A stretch of DNA of 64,000 nucleotides, from NCBI RefSeq assembly GCF_001894765.1, contig NZ_BCWV01000004.1, positions 124,001 through 188,000 of the forward strand, in the 5' to 3' direction. Below, piece after piece: positions 37,934 to 46,032 of this stretch. Source of the DNA: Rhodococcoides corynebacterioides NBRC 14404. GTDB lineage: Bacteria > Actinomycetota > Actinomycetes > Mycobacteriales > Mycobacteriaceae. The notes under the pieces were generated by a model. The model had not been told where the DNA came from and made no database searches. It saw only the letters and a list, made by a program, of their open reading frames with translations. A program made the translations under genes and the position numbers. Positions within the stretch are counted from its first letter, which is position 1. Each line of letters starts with the position of its first letter.

Positions 37934-38818
37934 TTACGCGCGCCGCACCCGCGGTCGTGGTTGACACCGGGGACAGCTGAACGACGACCGGTTCATGAAC
38001 TTCTCCCGCCGGATCGGTGCGCCGCAGCGCGGGCACGGCAGGCCCTCCTGCCCGTAGGCGGCCAGGGACCGATCGAAGTAGCCGGACTGTCCGTTGACGT
38101 TGACGTAGAGCGCGTCGAACGACGTTCCGCCCTGGGCGAGGGCCTCCCCCATCACGGCGTGGGCGTGGTGCAGCACCCGCCGCAGGGCCGGCCGGGTGAG
38201 CGAATCGGTGAGGCGGGCACCGTGAATCTTGCTGCGCCACAACGACTCGTCGGCGTAGATGTTGCCGACGCCCGACACGACGGTCTGGTCGAGCAGGGCT
38301 CGCTTGATCTCGGTGTGCTTGCCGCGCATCGTCGCCACCACGCGCTCGACGTCGAACACCGGGTCGAGCGGGTCGCGGGCGATGTGCGCGACCGGAGCGG
38401 GCACGAGGGTGCCGCCGGAGTCGACCAGGTCCGCCACGGCCCAGCCACCGAACGTGCGCTGGTCGACGAAACGGAGTTCGCGGTCGTCGCCGAGGTCGAC
38501 GCGGATGCGGAGGTGCTTCTCGGCCGGAGCCGTGGTGGGCTGCACCAGCATCTGCCCACTCATGCCGAGGTGAACCACGATGGCTTCGGCGCGCGCGAGA
38601 TCGCCGCCGGGAGGTGCGACCACCAGCCAGAGGTACTTGCCACGCCGGTCGACCGCGCGCACCTCGGTTCCGGCGAGCCGGGCCTCGAGATCCAGGCTGC
38701 CGGGCTCGTGCCGGCGCGCCGCGCGCGGGTGCAGCACCTCGACGCGGTGCAGGACGGATCCGACGACGTGATCGTTCAGACCACGCCGCACGACCTCGAC
38801 CTCGGGGAGCTCGGGCAC
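37934..38818 (-). CDS. mutM: Formamidopyrimidine-DNA glycosylase
   Basis: A 294-residue Fpg/MutM that removes 8-oxoguanine and cuts the abasic site. The GTG at 38818 is the initiator and Pro follows it directly ('[13 protein letters not shown]'), giving the catalytic N-terminal Pro. Other hallmarks: '[12 protein letters not shown]', 'QRTFGGW', the helix-two-turn-helix '[20 protein letters not shown]', and a C-terminal zinc finger Cys-x2-Cys...Cys-x2-Cys ('[17 protein letters not shown]', 'SFSCPRCQ'). The rnc stop is eight bases upstream. Confidence 0.96.
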   Translation of the reverse strand: MPELPEVEVVRRGLNDHVVGSVLHRVEVLHPRAARRHEPGSLDLEARLAGTEVRAVDRRGKYLWLVVAPPGGDLARAEAIVVHLGMSGQMLVQPTTAPAEKHLRIRVDLGDDRELRFVDQRTFGGWAVADLVDSGGTLVPAPVAHIARDPLDPVFDVERVVATMRGKHTEIKRALLDQTVVSGVGNIYADESLWRSKIHGARLTDSLTRPALRRVLHHAHAVMGEALAQGGTSFDALYVNVNGQSGYFDRSLAAYGQEGLPCPRCGAPIRREKFMNRSSFSCPRCQPRPRVRRA

Positions 38819-38825
38819 CGGCGGG

Positions 38826-39608
38826 TCAGACCCCCGGGGCGGTCGGCGCCGAGCCGACGCCGGCGGCCGGAACGGCTCCGGCGCCGCCGGACAACTCGGT
38901 CCACGCGGTACCGGCCGCGCGCTGTTCGGCTTCCTTCTTGGTCCGACCGACGCCGGTACCGAACGGAGTGCCGCCGACGAGAACCGTGGCGGTGAACTCC
39001 TTGTCGTGGTCCGGTCCGGTGGCCGAGATCTCGTAGACCGGCACGCCCAGACCCTTCTCCGCGGTGAGTTCCTGCAGGCTGGTCTTCCAGTCGAGCCCGG
39101 CACCCAGCCGGGGGCCCCGCTCGAGCAGATCCGCGAACAGGCGCAGGACCACCTCTCGGGCGGTGTCGATGCCGTACTGCACGTGGATCGCACCGAGCAG
39201 CGACTCCATGCCGTCGGCGAGGATGGACGGCTTGTCGCGACCGCCCGTCATCTCCTCGCCCTTGCCCAGCCGCAGGTGCGCGCCGAGTCCGCCGCCGCCG
39301 AGACCACGAGCGACCTCGGCGAGGGCGTGCATGTTGACCACGCTGGCGCGGATCTTCGCGAGTTCACCCTCGGACTTGTCCGGGTGGGTGGTGTACAGCT
39401 TCTCGGTGATGGACAGACCCAGCACCGAGTCGCCGAGGAACTCGAGGCGCTCGTTGGTGGGGAGGCCACCGTGCTCGTACGCGTACGAGCGGTGGGTCAA
39501 CGCCAGCTCGAGGAGCTCGGGATGTACCGAAACGCCGAGAGCGGCGAGAAGCGATGCGTGCTCGCTCTCACCGCTCTCGGGCGACGGCGTCGTGATCTGG
39601 TCGGTCAC
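38826..39608 (-). CDS. rnc: Ribonuclease III
   Basis: A 260-residue RNase III cutting double-stranded RNA in rRNA and mRNA processing. Catalytic signature '[16 protein letters not shown]', second acidic block '[20 protein letters not shown]', then the dsRNA-binding domain ('[20 protein letters not shown]', '[18 protein letters not shown]'). A short Gly/Ala/Pro-rich tail follows. GTG start. Lies between rpmF and mutM, all on one strand, as in mycobacteria. Confidence 0.96.
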   Translation of the reverse strand: MTDQITTPSPESGESEHASLLAALGVSVHPELLELALTHRSYAYEHGGLPTNERLEFLGDSVLGLSITEKLYTTHPDKSEGELAKIRASVVNMHALAEVARGLGGGGLGAHLRLGKGEEMTGGRDKPSILADGMESLLGAIHVQYGIDTAREVVLRLFADLLERGPRLGAGLDWKTSLQELTAEKGLGVPVYEISATGPDHDKEFTATVLVGGTPFGTGVGRTKKEAEQRAAGTAWTELSGGAGAVPAAGVGSAPTAPGV

Positions 39609-39621
39609 GATGGATGCTCGA

Positions 39622-39804
39622 TCAGACAGCCGCAGTGACCTGGCGACCCTTGTAGGTGCCGCAGTTCGGGCACACCGTGTGGGGCAGGGTCTTCTCGCCG
39701 CATCCGCGGTTGGGGCACGAGATCAGCGTGGGTGCAGTGGTCTTCCACTGGCTGCGTCGCGAACGGGTGTTGGACCGCGACATCTTGCGCTTCGGGACAG
39801 CCAC
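39622..39804 (-). CDS. rpmF: 50S ribosomal protein L32
   Basis: A 60-residue L32: '[20 protein letters not shown]' followed by a four-cysteine zinc ribbon '[20 protein letters not shown]'. The Cys set means the zinc-binding form. GTG start; downstream of the DUF177 gene, the standard bacterial pairing. Confidence 0.97.
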   Translation of the reverse strand: MAVPKRKMSRSNTRSRRSQWKTTAPTLISCPNRGCGEKTLPHTVCPNCGTYKGRQVTAAV

Positions 39805-39910
39805 TTCTACTTCTCCTCGTACTCGGTGCTACTGCTTGTCGGTAATGCTGCCCTGTCGGGAGCACTGCTTGTCGGTGCTGGTCGCACGGGCGCGCGAGAC
39901 GCCCGCGGAC

Positions 39911-40516
39911 TCAGGTATCGGAGCTCTGATCCTGCAGCTTTGCTGCCAGACCGGCCCAGCGAGGATCCAGTGTCTCATGCGCATGCCCGGGTTCCGCAAT
40001 CGACAGGCGGATGCCGCACTCCGGGCACAGTCCTTCGCAGTCCTCGCTGCACAGTGGCCGCAACGGCAACGTGAGACCCGCCACGTCGACGATCAACGGC
40101 TCCAGATCGACCGCGTCGTCCTCGACGCGGTAGACGTCGTCGGCGTCCGTCGTCTCGTCGGTCACGCTGTCCGGATACGCGAACAGCTCCGTGAGGTGCA
40201 GCTGGACGTGCGAGGTGAAGGGCTCCAGGCAGCGCGAGCACTCGCCCACGGTGTCGGCGTCGACGGTGCCGCTGACCAGCACACCTTCGGTGACGGACTC
40301 CAGCCGCAGGTCGAGGTGGAGGTCCGCACCTTCCGGCACCGCGATCAGATCGAGGCCGATGCGCGACGGCGCCGGCACGGTGCGCTCCACCGGCATCATC
40401 GATCCACCACGCCGCCCGAGACGGCGGGTGTCCACCACCAGCGCCGAGGCGGGGCCGGTGGAGCGGGAACGAGCGGCGGGAGACAACGAACGACCTCTTA
40501 CTTCGGTGACGGACAT
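39911..40516 (-). CDS. yceD: DUF177/YceD-family protein
   Basis: A 201-residue DUF177 (YceD) protein, a family that accompanies rpmF throughout bacteria; in plants and E. coli it has been linked to 23S rRNA accumulation. The family motif is 'VDADTVGECSRCLEPFTSHV' (CxxC) and 'LRPLCSEDCEGLCPECGIRL' (a second, four-Cys cluster). The ATG at 40516 was chosen because the frame upstream is not family-like. Confidence 0.92.
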   Translation of the reverse strand: MSVTEVRGRSLSPAARSRSTGPASALVVDTRRLGRRGGSMMPVERTVPAPSRIGLDLIAVPEGADLHLDLRLESVTEGVLVSGTVDADTVGECSRCLEPFTSHVQLHLTELFAYPDSVTDETTDADDVYRVEDDAVDLEPLIVDVAGLTLPLRPLCSEDCEGLCPECGIRLSIAEPGHAHETLDPRWAGLAAKLQDQSSDT

Positions 40517-40609
40517 CCTGGGCTGCGACCGACACGGGCGGTGCGGGCAACCACTCCACGGTACGGGAGCGGACCGCACCGTTCAACTTCGGTCGTGTCG
40601 ACGCTCCGG

Positions 40610-41383
40610 TCAGTAGCGCGACCGGGACTCGCCGCGCGGGGCGGAGAAGTCGGCGTCGTAGTTCGGAACTCCCGATCCCGTGCGCAGCTGCTGACGACCG
40701 CGTCCCACCGAGCGGAGCGTGCCGGACAGCAGTTCCTCGAACTCGGCGAGCTTGCTGTCGACGTAGAGGTCGCACTCGCTGCGCAGGCGGTCGGACTCGG
40801 CGTGCGCGGCGTCGATGACGCGGGCGGATTCGGCGTGGGCCGCCGTCACCACCTCGGTCTGCGACACCAGGCGTTCCTGTTCCGCGACACCGTCGGCGAC
40901 GGACCGTTCGTACGCGGCGTTGCCGCTGTCGGTGAGCCGCTGGGCCTCGGCCCGCGCGCGTTCGACCAGACCCTCGTACTCCCGCTCGCCGTCGGCGACG
41001 GTGGCATCGGCACGCGCGGTCGCGTCGGCGACGAGGGACTCGGCGTGCGCGGTGGCCTCGGCCACCATGCGATCGGCGTGCGCCTTGGCGTCGGCGAGCA
41101 GCCGATCGGCCTCCTCGCGTGCGTTCTCGACCGTCGACGTCGCCTCGGCGTTGGCCGACGAGATCGTCTTCTCCGCGCCGGTCCGAGCGTCCGACACCAG
41201 TTTGTCGCGGTGGTCCAACACGTCCTGGGCGTCGTCGAGCTCCCCCGGAATCGCGTCCCGCACGTCGTCGAGCAGTTCGAGGACGTCGCCGCGCGGCACG
41301 ACACAGCCGGCGGTCATCGGAACGCCCCGCGCCTCCTCGACGATCGCCACGAGCTCGTCGAGCGCCTCGAATACCCGGTACAC
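40610..41383 (-). CDS. sepIVA: Septation protein SepIVA (DivIVA-like coiled coil)
   Basis: A 257-residue coiled-coil protein corresponding to mycobacterial SepIVA (Rv2927c-like), which works in septation and envelope growth. 'MYRVFEALDELVAIVEEARG' starts the conserved head, 'VPRGDVLELLDDVRDAIPGE' is the DivIVA-like motif, and residues 60-210 form a nearly continuous Ala/Glu-rich coiled coil with the repeated 'AHAES', 'ADA', 'VADATARADATVADG' pattern. The tail is Ser/Arg-rich. GTG start preceded by a strong hairpin (41412-41457). Confidence 0.92.
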   Translation of the reverse strand: MYRVFEALDELVAIVEEARGVPMTAGCVVPRGDVLELLDDVRDAIPGELDDAQDVLDHRDKLVSDARTGAEKTISSANAEATSTVENAREEADRLLADAKAHADRMVAEATAHAESLVADATARADATVADGEREYEGLVERARAEAQRLTDSGNAAYERSVADGVAEQERLVSQTEVVTAAHAESARVIDAAHAESDRLRSECDLYVDSKLAEFEELLSGTLRSVGRGRQQLRTGSGVPNYDADFSAPRGESRSRY

Positions 41384-41411
41384 GGTTCCTGGACCTCACT
41401 TCGTCGTCGGT

Positions 41412-41457
41412 GGCCGGTCGTCGTCGCCGCGGTCCCTGTCGGGACCGTCGACCGGCC
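41412..41457 (-). other. Nested inverted repeat in the coaD-sepIVA gap
   Basis: A 9-bp outer stem GGCCGGTCG (41412-41420) with CGACCGGCC (41449-41457) encloses an inner 6-bp stem GGTCCC (41431-41436) with GGGACC (41441-41446) and a TGTC loop. It ends 29 bases before the sepIVA start codon and 63 bases after the coaD stop. It could be a coaD terminator or a structured 5' leader for sepIVA. Confidence 0.6.
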
Positions 41458-41519
41458 TGCTCGTCCAGTGTGCTCGATGGTCGTCGGCGGACGCGCCATC
41501 TGCGGCGGTGTGTCGGGGG

Positions 41520-42002
41520 TCAGGCCCGTTCGGCCAGGCGGGCGAGCAGTCGCTCGTGCACGACGGAGGGGACCATCGACGTGACGTCGCCGCCGAGGCG
41601 CGCGATCTCCTTGATGAGGGAGCTGGACAGACAGCTGTGCGCCGGGTCGGTGCCCAGGAACACGGTGTCCACCCCGGTGAGTCGACGATTCATCTGCGCC
41701 ATCTGCACCTCGTAGTCGAAGTCCGCGGCGGTGCGCAGACCCTTGATCATCGCGGTGGCACCGTTCCGGGCGGTGTAGTCGACCAACAGCCCCTCCCAGG
41801 TGTCCACGCGCACGCCCGCGAGGTGGGTGGTGCAGGCGCCGATCATCTCGACGCGCTCGTCGATCGAGAACAGTCCGCTCTTGTTCGGATTGACCACCAC
41901 GGTCACCACGACCTCGTCGAATTGCGTTGCCGCGCGGGCGATCACGTCGAGATGACCGAGATGGACGGGATCGAACGAACCGGGGCACACGACGCGGGTC
42001 AC
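41520..42002 (-). CDS. coaD: Phosphopantetheine adenylyltransferase
   Basis: A 160-residue CoaD, making dephospho-CoA from 4'-phosphopantetheine and ATP. Nucleotidyltransferase motif 'VCPGSFDPVHLGHLDVIARA'; 'VVVNPNKSGLFSIDERVEMI'; 'MIKGLRTAADFDYEVQMAQM'; 'CLSSSLIKEIARLGGDV' is the conserved ISSS-type block. GTG start. Downstream of rsmD by 12 bases, the usual bacterial order. Confidence 0.97.
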   Translation of the reverse strand: MTRVVCPGSFDPVHLGHLDVIARAATQFDEVVVTVVVNPNKSGLFSIDERVEMIGACTTHLAGVRVDTWEGLLVDYTARNGATAMIKGLRTAADFDYEVQMAQMNRRLTGVDTVFLGTDPAHSCLSSSLIKEIARLGGDVTSMVPSVVHERLLARLAERA

Positions 42003-42014
42003 AGCGGGAAGGTA

Positions 42015-42587
42015 TCAGTCGGTGCGCTGCTCCACGTCTCGGCACGCCAGGTCCACACGTGCTTCGCCGTAGGTCCAGGACTTCACCGCGGACAGCCCGG
42101 TCGGCCAGGCGGTCTCCGGGGACCTGCTCGAGCGCTCGACGACCACGAGGGCGTCGTCGGCCAGCCAACCGCCGTCCACCAGACGTCGCAGAGCCGTGCC
42201 CACCTCCGCGTCGGAGACGGCGTAGGGCGGGTCGGCGAAGACCAGGTCGTACTCGCGGTCGGGCGGCGCCGACAACGCCCCGGCCACCGTCGCCGTCCGC
42301 ACGACGGCGCCCGCCAGACCGACGGTGGTCACGTTGCGCGCGATCACGCGGGCAGCGCGGGCGTCGTTCTCCACCAGGAGCACGTGGGAGGCGCCGCGCG
42401 AGAGCGATTCGAGGCCCACCGCACCCGACCCCGCGTAGAGGTCGAGCACGGCGGCACCGTCGAGATCCATCCGCGCCTCGAGCGCACTGAAGAGCGCCTC
42501 GCGCACCCGGTCCGCCGTGGGCCGGGTGCCGCGCGGCGGCACCGCCAGCGTGCGCCCGCGGGCGTGGCCGGCGACGATGCGGGTCAC
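42015..42587 (-). CDS. rsmD: 16S rRNA (guanine-966-N2)-methyltransferase RsmD
   Basis: A 190-residue rRNA methyltransferase. 'MTRIVAGHARGRTLAVPPRG', then the AdoMet-binding 'VLDLYAGSGAVGLESLSRG' and catalytic 'YDLVFADPPYAVSD' (DPPY). GTG start, one base after the pyc stop; pyc, rsmD and coaD are probably one transcript. Confidence 0.95.
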   Translation of the reverse strand: MTRIVAGHARGRTLAVPPRGTRPTADRVREALFSALEARMDLDGAAVLDLYAGSGAVGLESLSRGASHVLLVENDARAARVIARNVTTVGLAGAVVRTATVAGALSAPPDREYDLVFADPPYAVSDAEVGTALRRLVDGGWLADDALVVVERSSRSPETAWPTGLSAVKSWTYGEARVDLACRDVEQRTD

Positions 42588-42588
42588 C

Positions 42589-45500
42589 TCAGCTGGGGTC
42601 GGTGGTGTCGCCGACGGCGATGACGGCGATGAGGTCGCCGCCCTCGACGCGGGCGACCCCGGACAGGGCGATGCGGGTGATGGTCCCCGACCGGGGTGCG
42701 GTGACGGCCGCTTCCATCTTCATCGCCTCGATCGTCGCCACGGTGTCCCCCGCGGAGACGGTGTCGCCCTCGCCGGCGACGAGGGTGACCACGCCGGCGA
42801 ACGGCGCCGCCAGGTGCGACGGATCGCCGGGGTCGGCCTTCTCCGTGGTCGGGGCGTCCGCGGAGATGGAGCGGTCCCGCACCGACACCGGCCGCAACTG
42901 CCCGTTGAGGATGCACATCACCGTCCGCATCCCCGCCTCGTCCGGCTCACTGATCGCCTCGAGCCCGATCAGCAACTCCACACCCTTCTCGAGCTGCACC
43001 CGATGCTCGTCGCCCTGGCGGAGTCCGTAGAAGAACTGGTTCGCCGACAGACTGGTGGTGTCGCCGAACTTCTCGCGATGCTCGGCCAACTCCTTGGCCG
43101 GACCGGGGAAGAGCAGATGGTTGAGCCGATCCCGACGCTCCGCGGAGGTGCCCGAGAGCAACACCTCGTCCTGCGTGGTCAGCGTCGCTTCCCCGCGCCC
43201 CGGGCCTCGCCCGGCCAAGGCGGTGGACCGGAACGGCTCCGGCCACCCCCCGGCGGGAGTGCCGAGGTCGCCGCGCAGGAACCCGATCACACTGTCGGGG
43301 ATGTCGAATCGGCCGGGGTCGGCGGCGAAGTCCTCCATCGACACGCCCGCCCCCACCAGGTGCAACGCCAGATCTCCGACGACCTTCGAGCTGGGGGTGA
43401 CCTTGATCAACCGACCCAGCAGCCGATCCGCATCGGCGTACGCCTGCTCGACCGCCTCGAACCGGTCCCCCAATCCGAGGGCGATGGCCTGCTGACGCAG
43501 GTTCGACAGCTGCCCACCGGGGATCTCGTGGGTGTAGACGCGCCCCGTCGGGGACGGCAAGCCGGACTCGAACGGCGCGTACACCTTCCGCAGTGCCTCC
43601 CAGAACGGCTCGAGGTCGCACACCGCCTGCAGATCCAACCCGGTGTCCCGCTCGGTGTGCGCGGCAGCCGCCACGATCGCCGACAGAGCGGGCTGACTGG
43701 TGGTGCCGGCCATCGCCGCCGACGCCCCGTCGACGGCGTCGGCGCCCGCCTGCCAGGCCGCGAGGTAGGTCGCCAACTGACCACCCGGGGTGTCGTGGGT
43801 GTGCACGTGCACCGGCAGATCGAAGTTCGACCGCAACGCCGTCACCAACGTCGTCGCCGCGGGGGCGCGCAGCAGCCCGGCCATGTCCTTGATCGCCAGC
43901 ACGTGCGCGCCGGCGTCGACGATCTTCTCCGCCAGGCGCAGGTAGTAGTCGAGGGTGTAGAGGTCCTCGTTCGGATTCGACAGGTCCCCGGTGTAGGACA
44001 TCGCCACCTCGGCGACGGTCGTGCCGGTGGCGCGGACGGCGTCGATCGCCGGCCGCATCTGATCGACGTTGTTGAGCGCGTCGAAGATGCGGAAGATGTC
44101 GACCCCCGTCGCCGCCGCCTCCTCGACGAACGCCGTCGTCACCCGCTCCGGATACGGGGTGTAGCCGACGGTGTTGCGTCCGCGCAGCAGCATCTGCAGC
44201 GCGATGTTCGGCATCGCCTCCCGCAGCGCCGCCAACCGCTCCCACGGGTCCTCGTGCAGGAACCGCAGCGCCACGTCGAAGGTCGCCCCGCCCCAGCACT
44301 CCACCGACAACAACTCCGGGGTGGTCCGCGCGACGTACGGGGCCACCATCGCCAGCCCCGAGGTGCGCACCCGCGTCGCGAGCAGCGACTGATGCGCATC
44401 GCGGAACGTGGTGTCGGTGACGCCCAACGAGGTGCGCTCCCGCAGGTCCTTCGCGAACCCCTCCGGCCCCAACGCCAGCAGACGCTGCCGCGACCCGTCC
44501 GGCGGCGGCACACTCAGGTCCACCTCGGGCAACTTGTCCTGCGGGTAGACCGTGGTGGGCCGCTCACCGTGCGGCTTGTTCACCGTCACGTCCGCCAGGT
44601 AGCGCAGGATCTTGGTGCCGCGGTCGCCCGAGCGCCGCGCCGACGTCAACTCCGGCCGCTGCTCGATGAACGAGGTGGTGACGTTGCCGGCCTTGAAGTC
44701 GGGATCGTCGAGCAGTCCCTGCAGGAACGGGATGTTGGTCGAGACCCCGCGGATGCGGAACTCCGCCAACGCCCGCCGCGCCCGCGCCGCCGCCACCTCG
44801 AACGTCCGGCCCCGGCAGGTCAGCTTCACCAACATCGAGTCGAAGTACGCCGACACCTCCGCACCCAACGTCGTTCCGCCGTCGAGCCGAATGCCCGCTC
44901 CACCCGGGGTTCGGTAGGCGGTGATGCGCCCGGTGTCGGGGCGGAACTCGTTCGCCGGATCCTCGGTGGTGATGCGGCACTGCATCGCCGCACCCCGAAT
45001 CCGCATGTCCTCCTGCCGCAACCCCAGATCCTCGAGCGACGCCCCCGAGGCGATCCGCAGCTGCGACGCCACCAGATCGACATCGGTGATCTCCTCGGTC
45101 ACCGTGTGCTCGACCTGGATCCGCGGATTCATCTCGATGAAGACGTGGTTGCCGCGCGTGTCGAGCAGGAATTCCACCGTGCCCGCGCACGAGTAGCCGA
45201 TCTGCCGCGCGAAAGCCACCGCGTCGGCGCAGATCCGTTCCCGTATCGCGGGATCGAGGTTCGGCGCCGGCGCCAACTCCACCACCTTCTGGTGACGCCG
45301 CTGCACACTGCAGTCCCGCTCGAACAGATGCATCACGTTGCCGTGCGTGTCCGCCAGGATCTGCACCTCGATGTGCCGCGGATCGACCACCGCCTGCTCG
45401 AGGAACACCGTCCCGTCCCCGAACGCCGACTCCGCCTCCCGCGACGCCGCCTCGATCGCCTCCCGCAACCCCGAGCGCTCCGCCACCCGCCGCATCCCCC

Positions 45501-45996
45501 GACCGCCACCGCCGGCGACGGCCTTGACGAACACCGGGAACTCCATCCCCTCCGACGCCGCCATCAACGCCTCGACGTCAGCCGACGGCTCCGACGACGC
45601 CAGCACCGGCAACCCCGCCGCCTTCGCCGCCGCGATCGCCCGCGCCTTGTTCCCCGTCAACTCCAGCACGTCCGCCGACGGACCGACGAACGTGATCCCC
45701 GCCCGATCGCACGCCGCCGCCAGTTCCGGATTCTCGGACAAGAACCCGTACCCCGGATAGATCGCGTCGGCGCCCGCCCGCACCGCCGCGTCGACGATCG
45801 CCTCCACCGACAGGTAGTTGCGCACCGGGTGACCCGGCTCCCCGATCTCGTACGCCTCGTCCGCCTTCGTCCGATGCACCGAGTTGCGGTCCTCGAACGG
45901 GAACACCGCCACCGTCTCCGCACCCAACTCCACCGCCGCACGGAACGCCCTGATCGCGATCTCCCCGCGATTGGCCACCAACACCTTCGAGAACAT
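42589..45996 (-). CDS. pyc: Pyruvate carboxylase
   Basis: A 1135-residue single-chain biotin enzyme making oxaloacetate from pyruvate and bicarbonate. The biotin carboxylase domain (1-450) has 'KVLVANRGEIAIRAFRAAVE', 'KAVAGGGGRGMRRV' and 'EMNPRIQVEHTVTEEIT'. The carboxyltransferase domain (about 520-820) has 'TDTTFRDAHQSLLATRVRT' and 'VHVHTHDTPGGQLATYLAAW'. The C-terminal biotinyl domain carries the biotin Lys in 'IEAMKMEAAVTAP'. The ATG at 45996 ('MFSKVLVANRG') is preferred; a TTG three codons upstream is also in frame. Confidence 0.97.
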   Translation of the reverse strand: MFSKVLVANRGEIAIRAFRAAVELGAETVAVFPFEDRNSVHRTKADEAYEIGEPGHPVRNYLSVEAIVDAAVRAGADAIYPGYGFLSENPELAAACDRAGITFVGPSADVLELTGNKARAIAAAKAAGLPVLASSEPSADVEALMAASEGMEFPVFVKAVAGGGGRGMRRVAERSGLREAIEAASREAESAFGDGTVFLEQAVVDPRHIEVQILADTHGNVMHLFERDCSVQRRHQKVVELAPAPNLDPAIRERICADAVAFARQIGYSCAGTVEFLLDTRGNHVFIEMNPRIQVEHTVTEEITDVDLVASQLRIASGASLEDLGLRQEDMRIRGAAMQCRITTEDPANEFRPDTGRITAYRTPGGAGIRLDGGTTLGAEVSAYFDSMLVKLTCRGRTFEVAAARARRALAEFRIRGVSTNIPFLQGLLDDPDFKAGNVTTSFIEQRPELTSARRSGDRGTKILRYLADVTVNKPHGERPTTVYPQDKLPEVDLSVPPPDGSRQRLLALGPEGFAKDLRERTSLGVTDTTFRDAHQSLLATRVRTSGLAMVAPYVARTTPELLSVECWGGATFDVALRFLHEDPWERLAALREAMPNIALQMLLRGRNTVGYTPYPERVTTAFVEEAAATGVDIFRIFDALNNVDQMRPAIDAVRATGTTVAEVAMSYTGDLSNPNEDLYTLDYYLRLAEKIVDAGAHVLAIKDMAGLLRAPAATTLVTALRSNFDLPVHVHTHDTPGGQLATYLAAWQAGADAVDGASAAMAGTTSQPALSAIVAAAAHTERDTGLDLQAVCDLEPFWEALRKVYAPFESGLPSPTGRVYTHEIPGGQLSNLRQQAIALGLGDRFEAVEQAYADADRLLGRLIKVTPSSKVVGDLALHLVGAGVSMEDFAADPGRFDIPDSVIGFLRGDLGTPAGGWPEPFRSTALAGRGPGRGEATLTTQDEVLLSGTSAERRDRLNHLLFPGPAKELAEHREKFGDTTSLSANQFFYGLRQGDEHRVQLEKGVELLIGLEAISEPDEAGMRTVMCILNGQLRPVSVRDRSISADAPTTEKADPGDPSHLAAPFAGVVTLVAGEGDTVSAGDTVATIEAMKMEAAVTAPRSGTITRIALSGVARVEGGDLIAVIAVGDTTDPS

Positions 45997-46032
45997 GTGC
46001 GTCAACCTACTTTCCGTACTGCCGTCGAGGGG

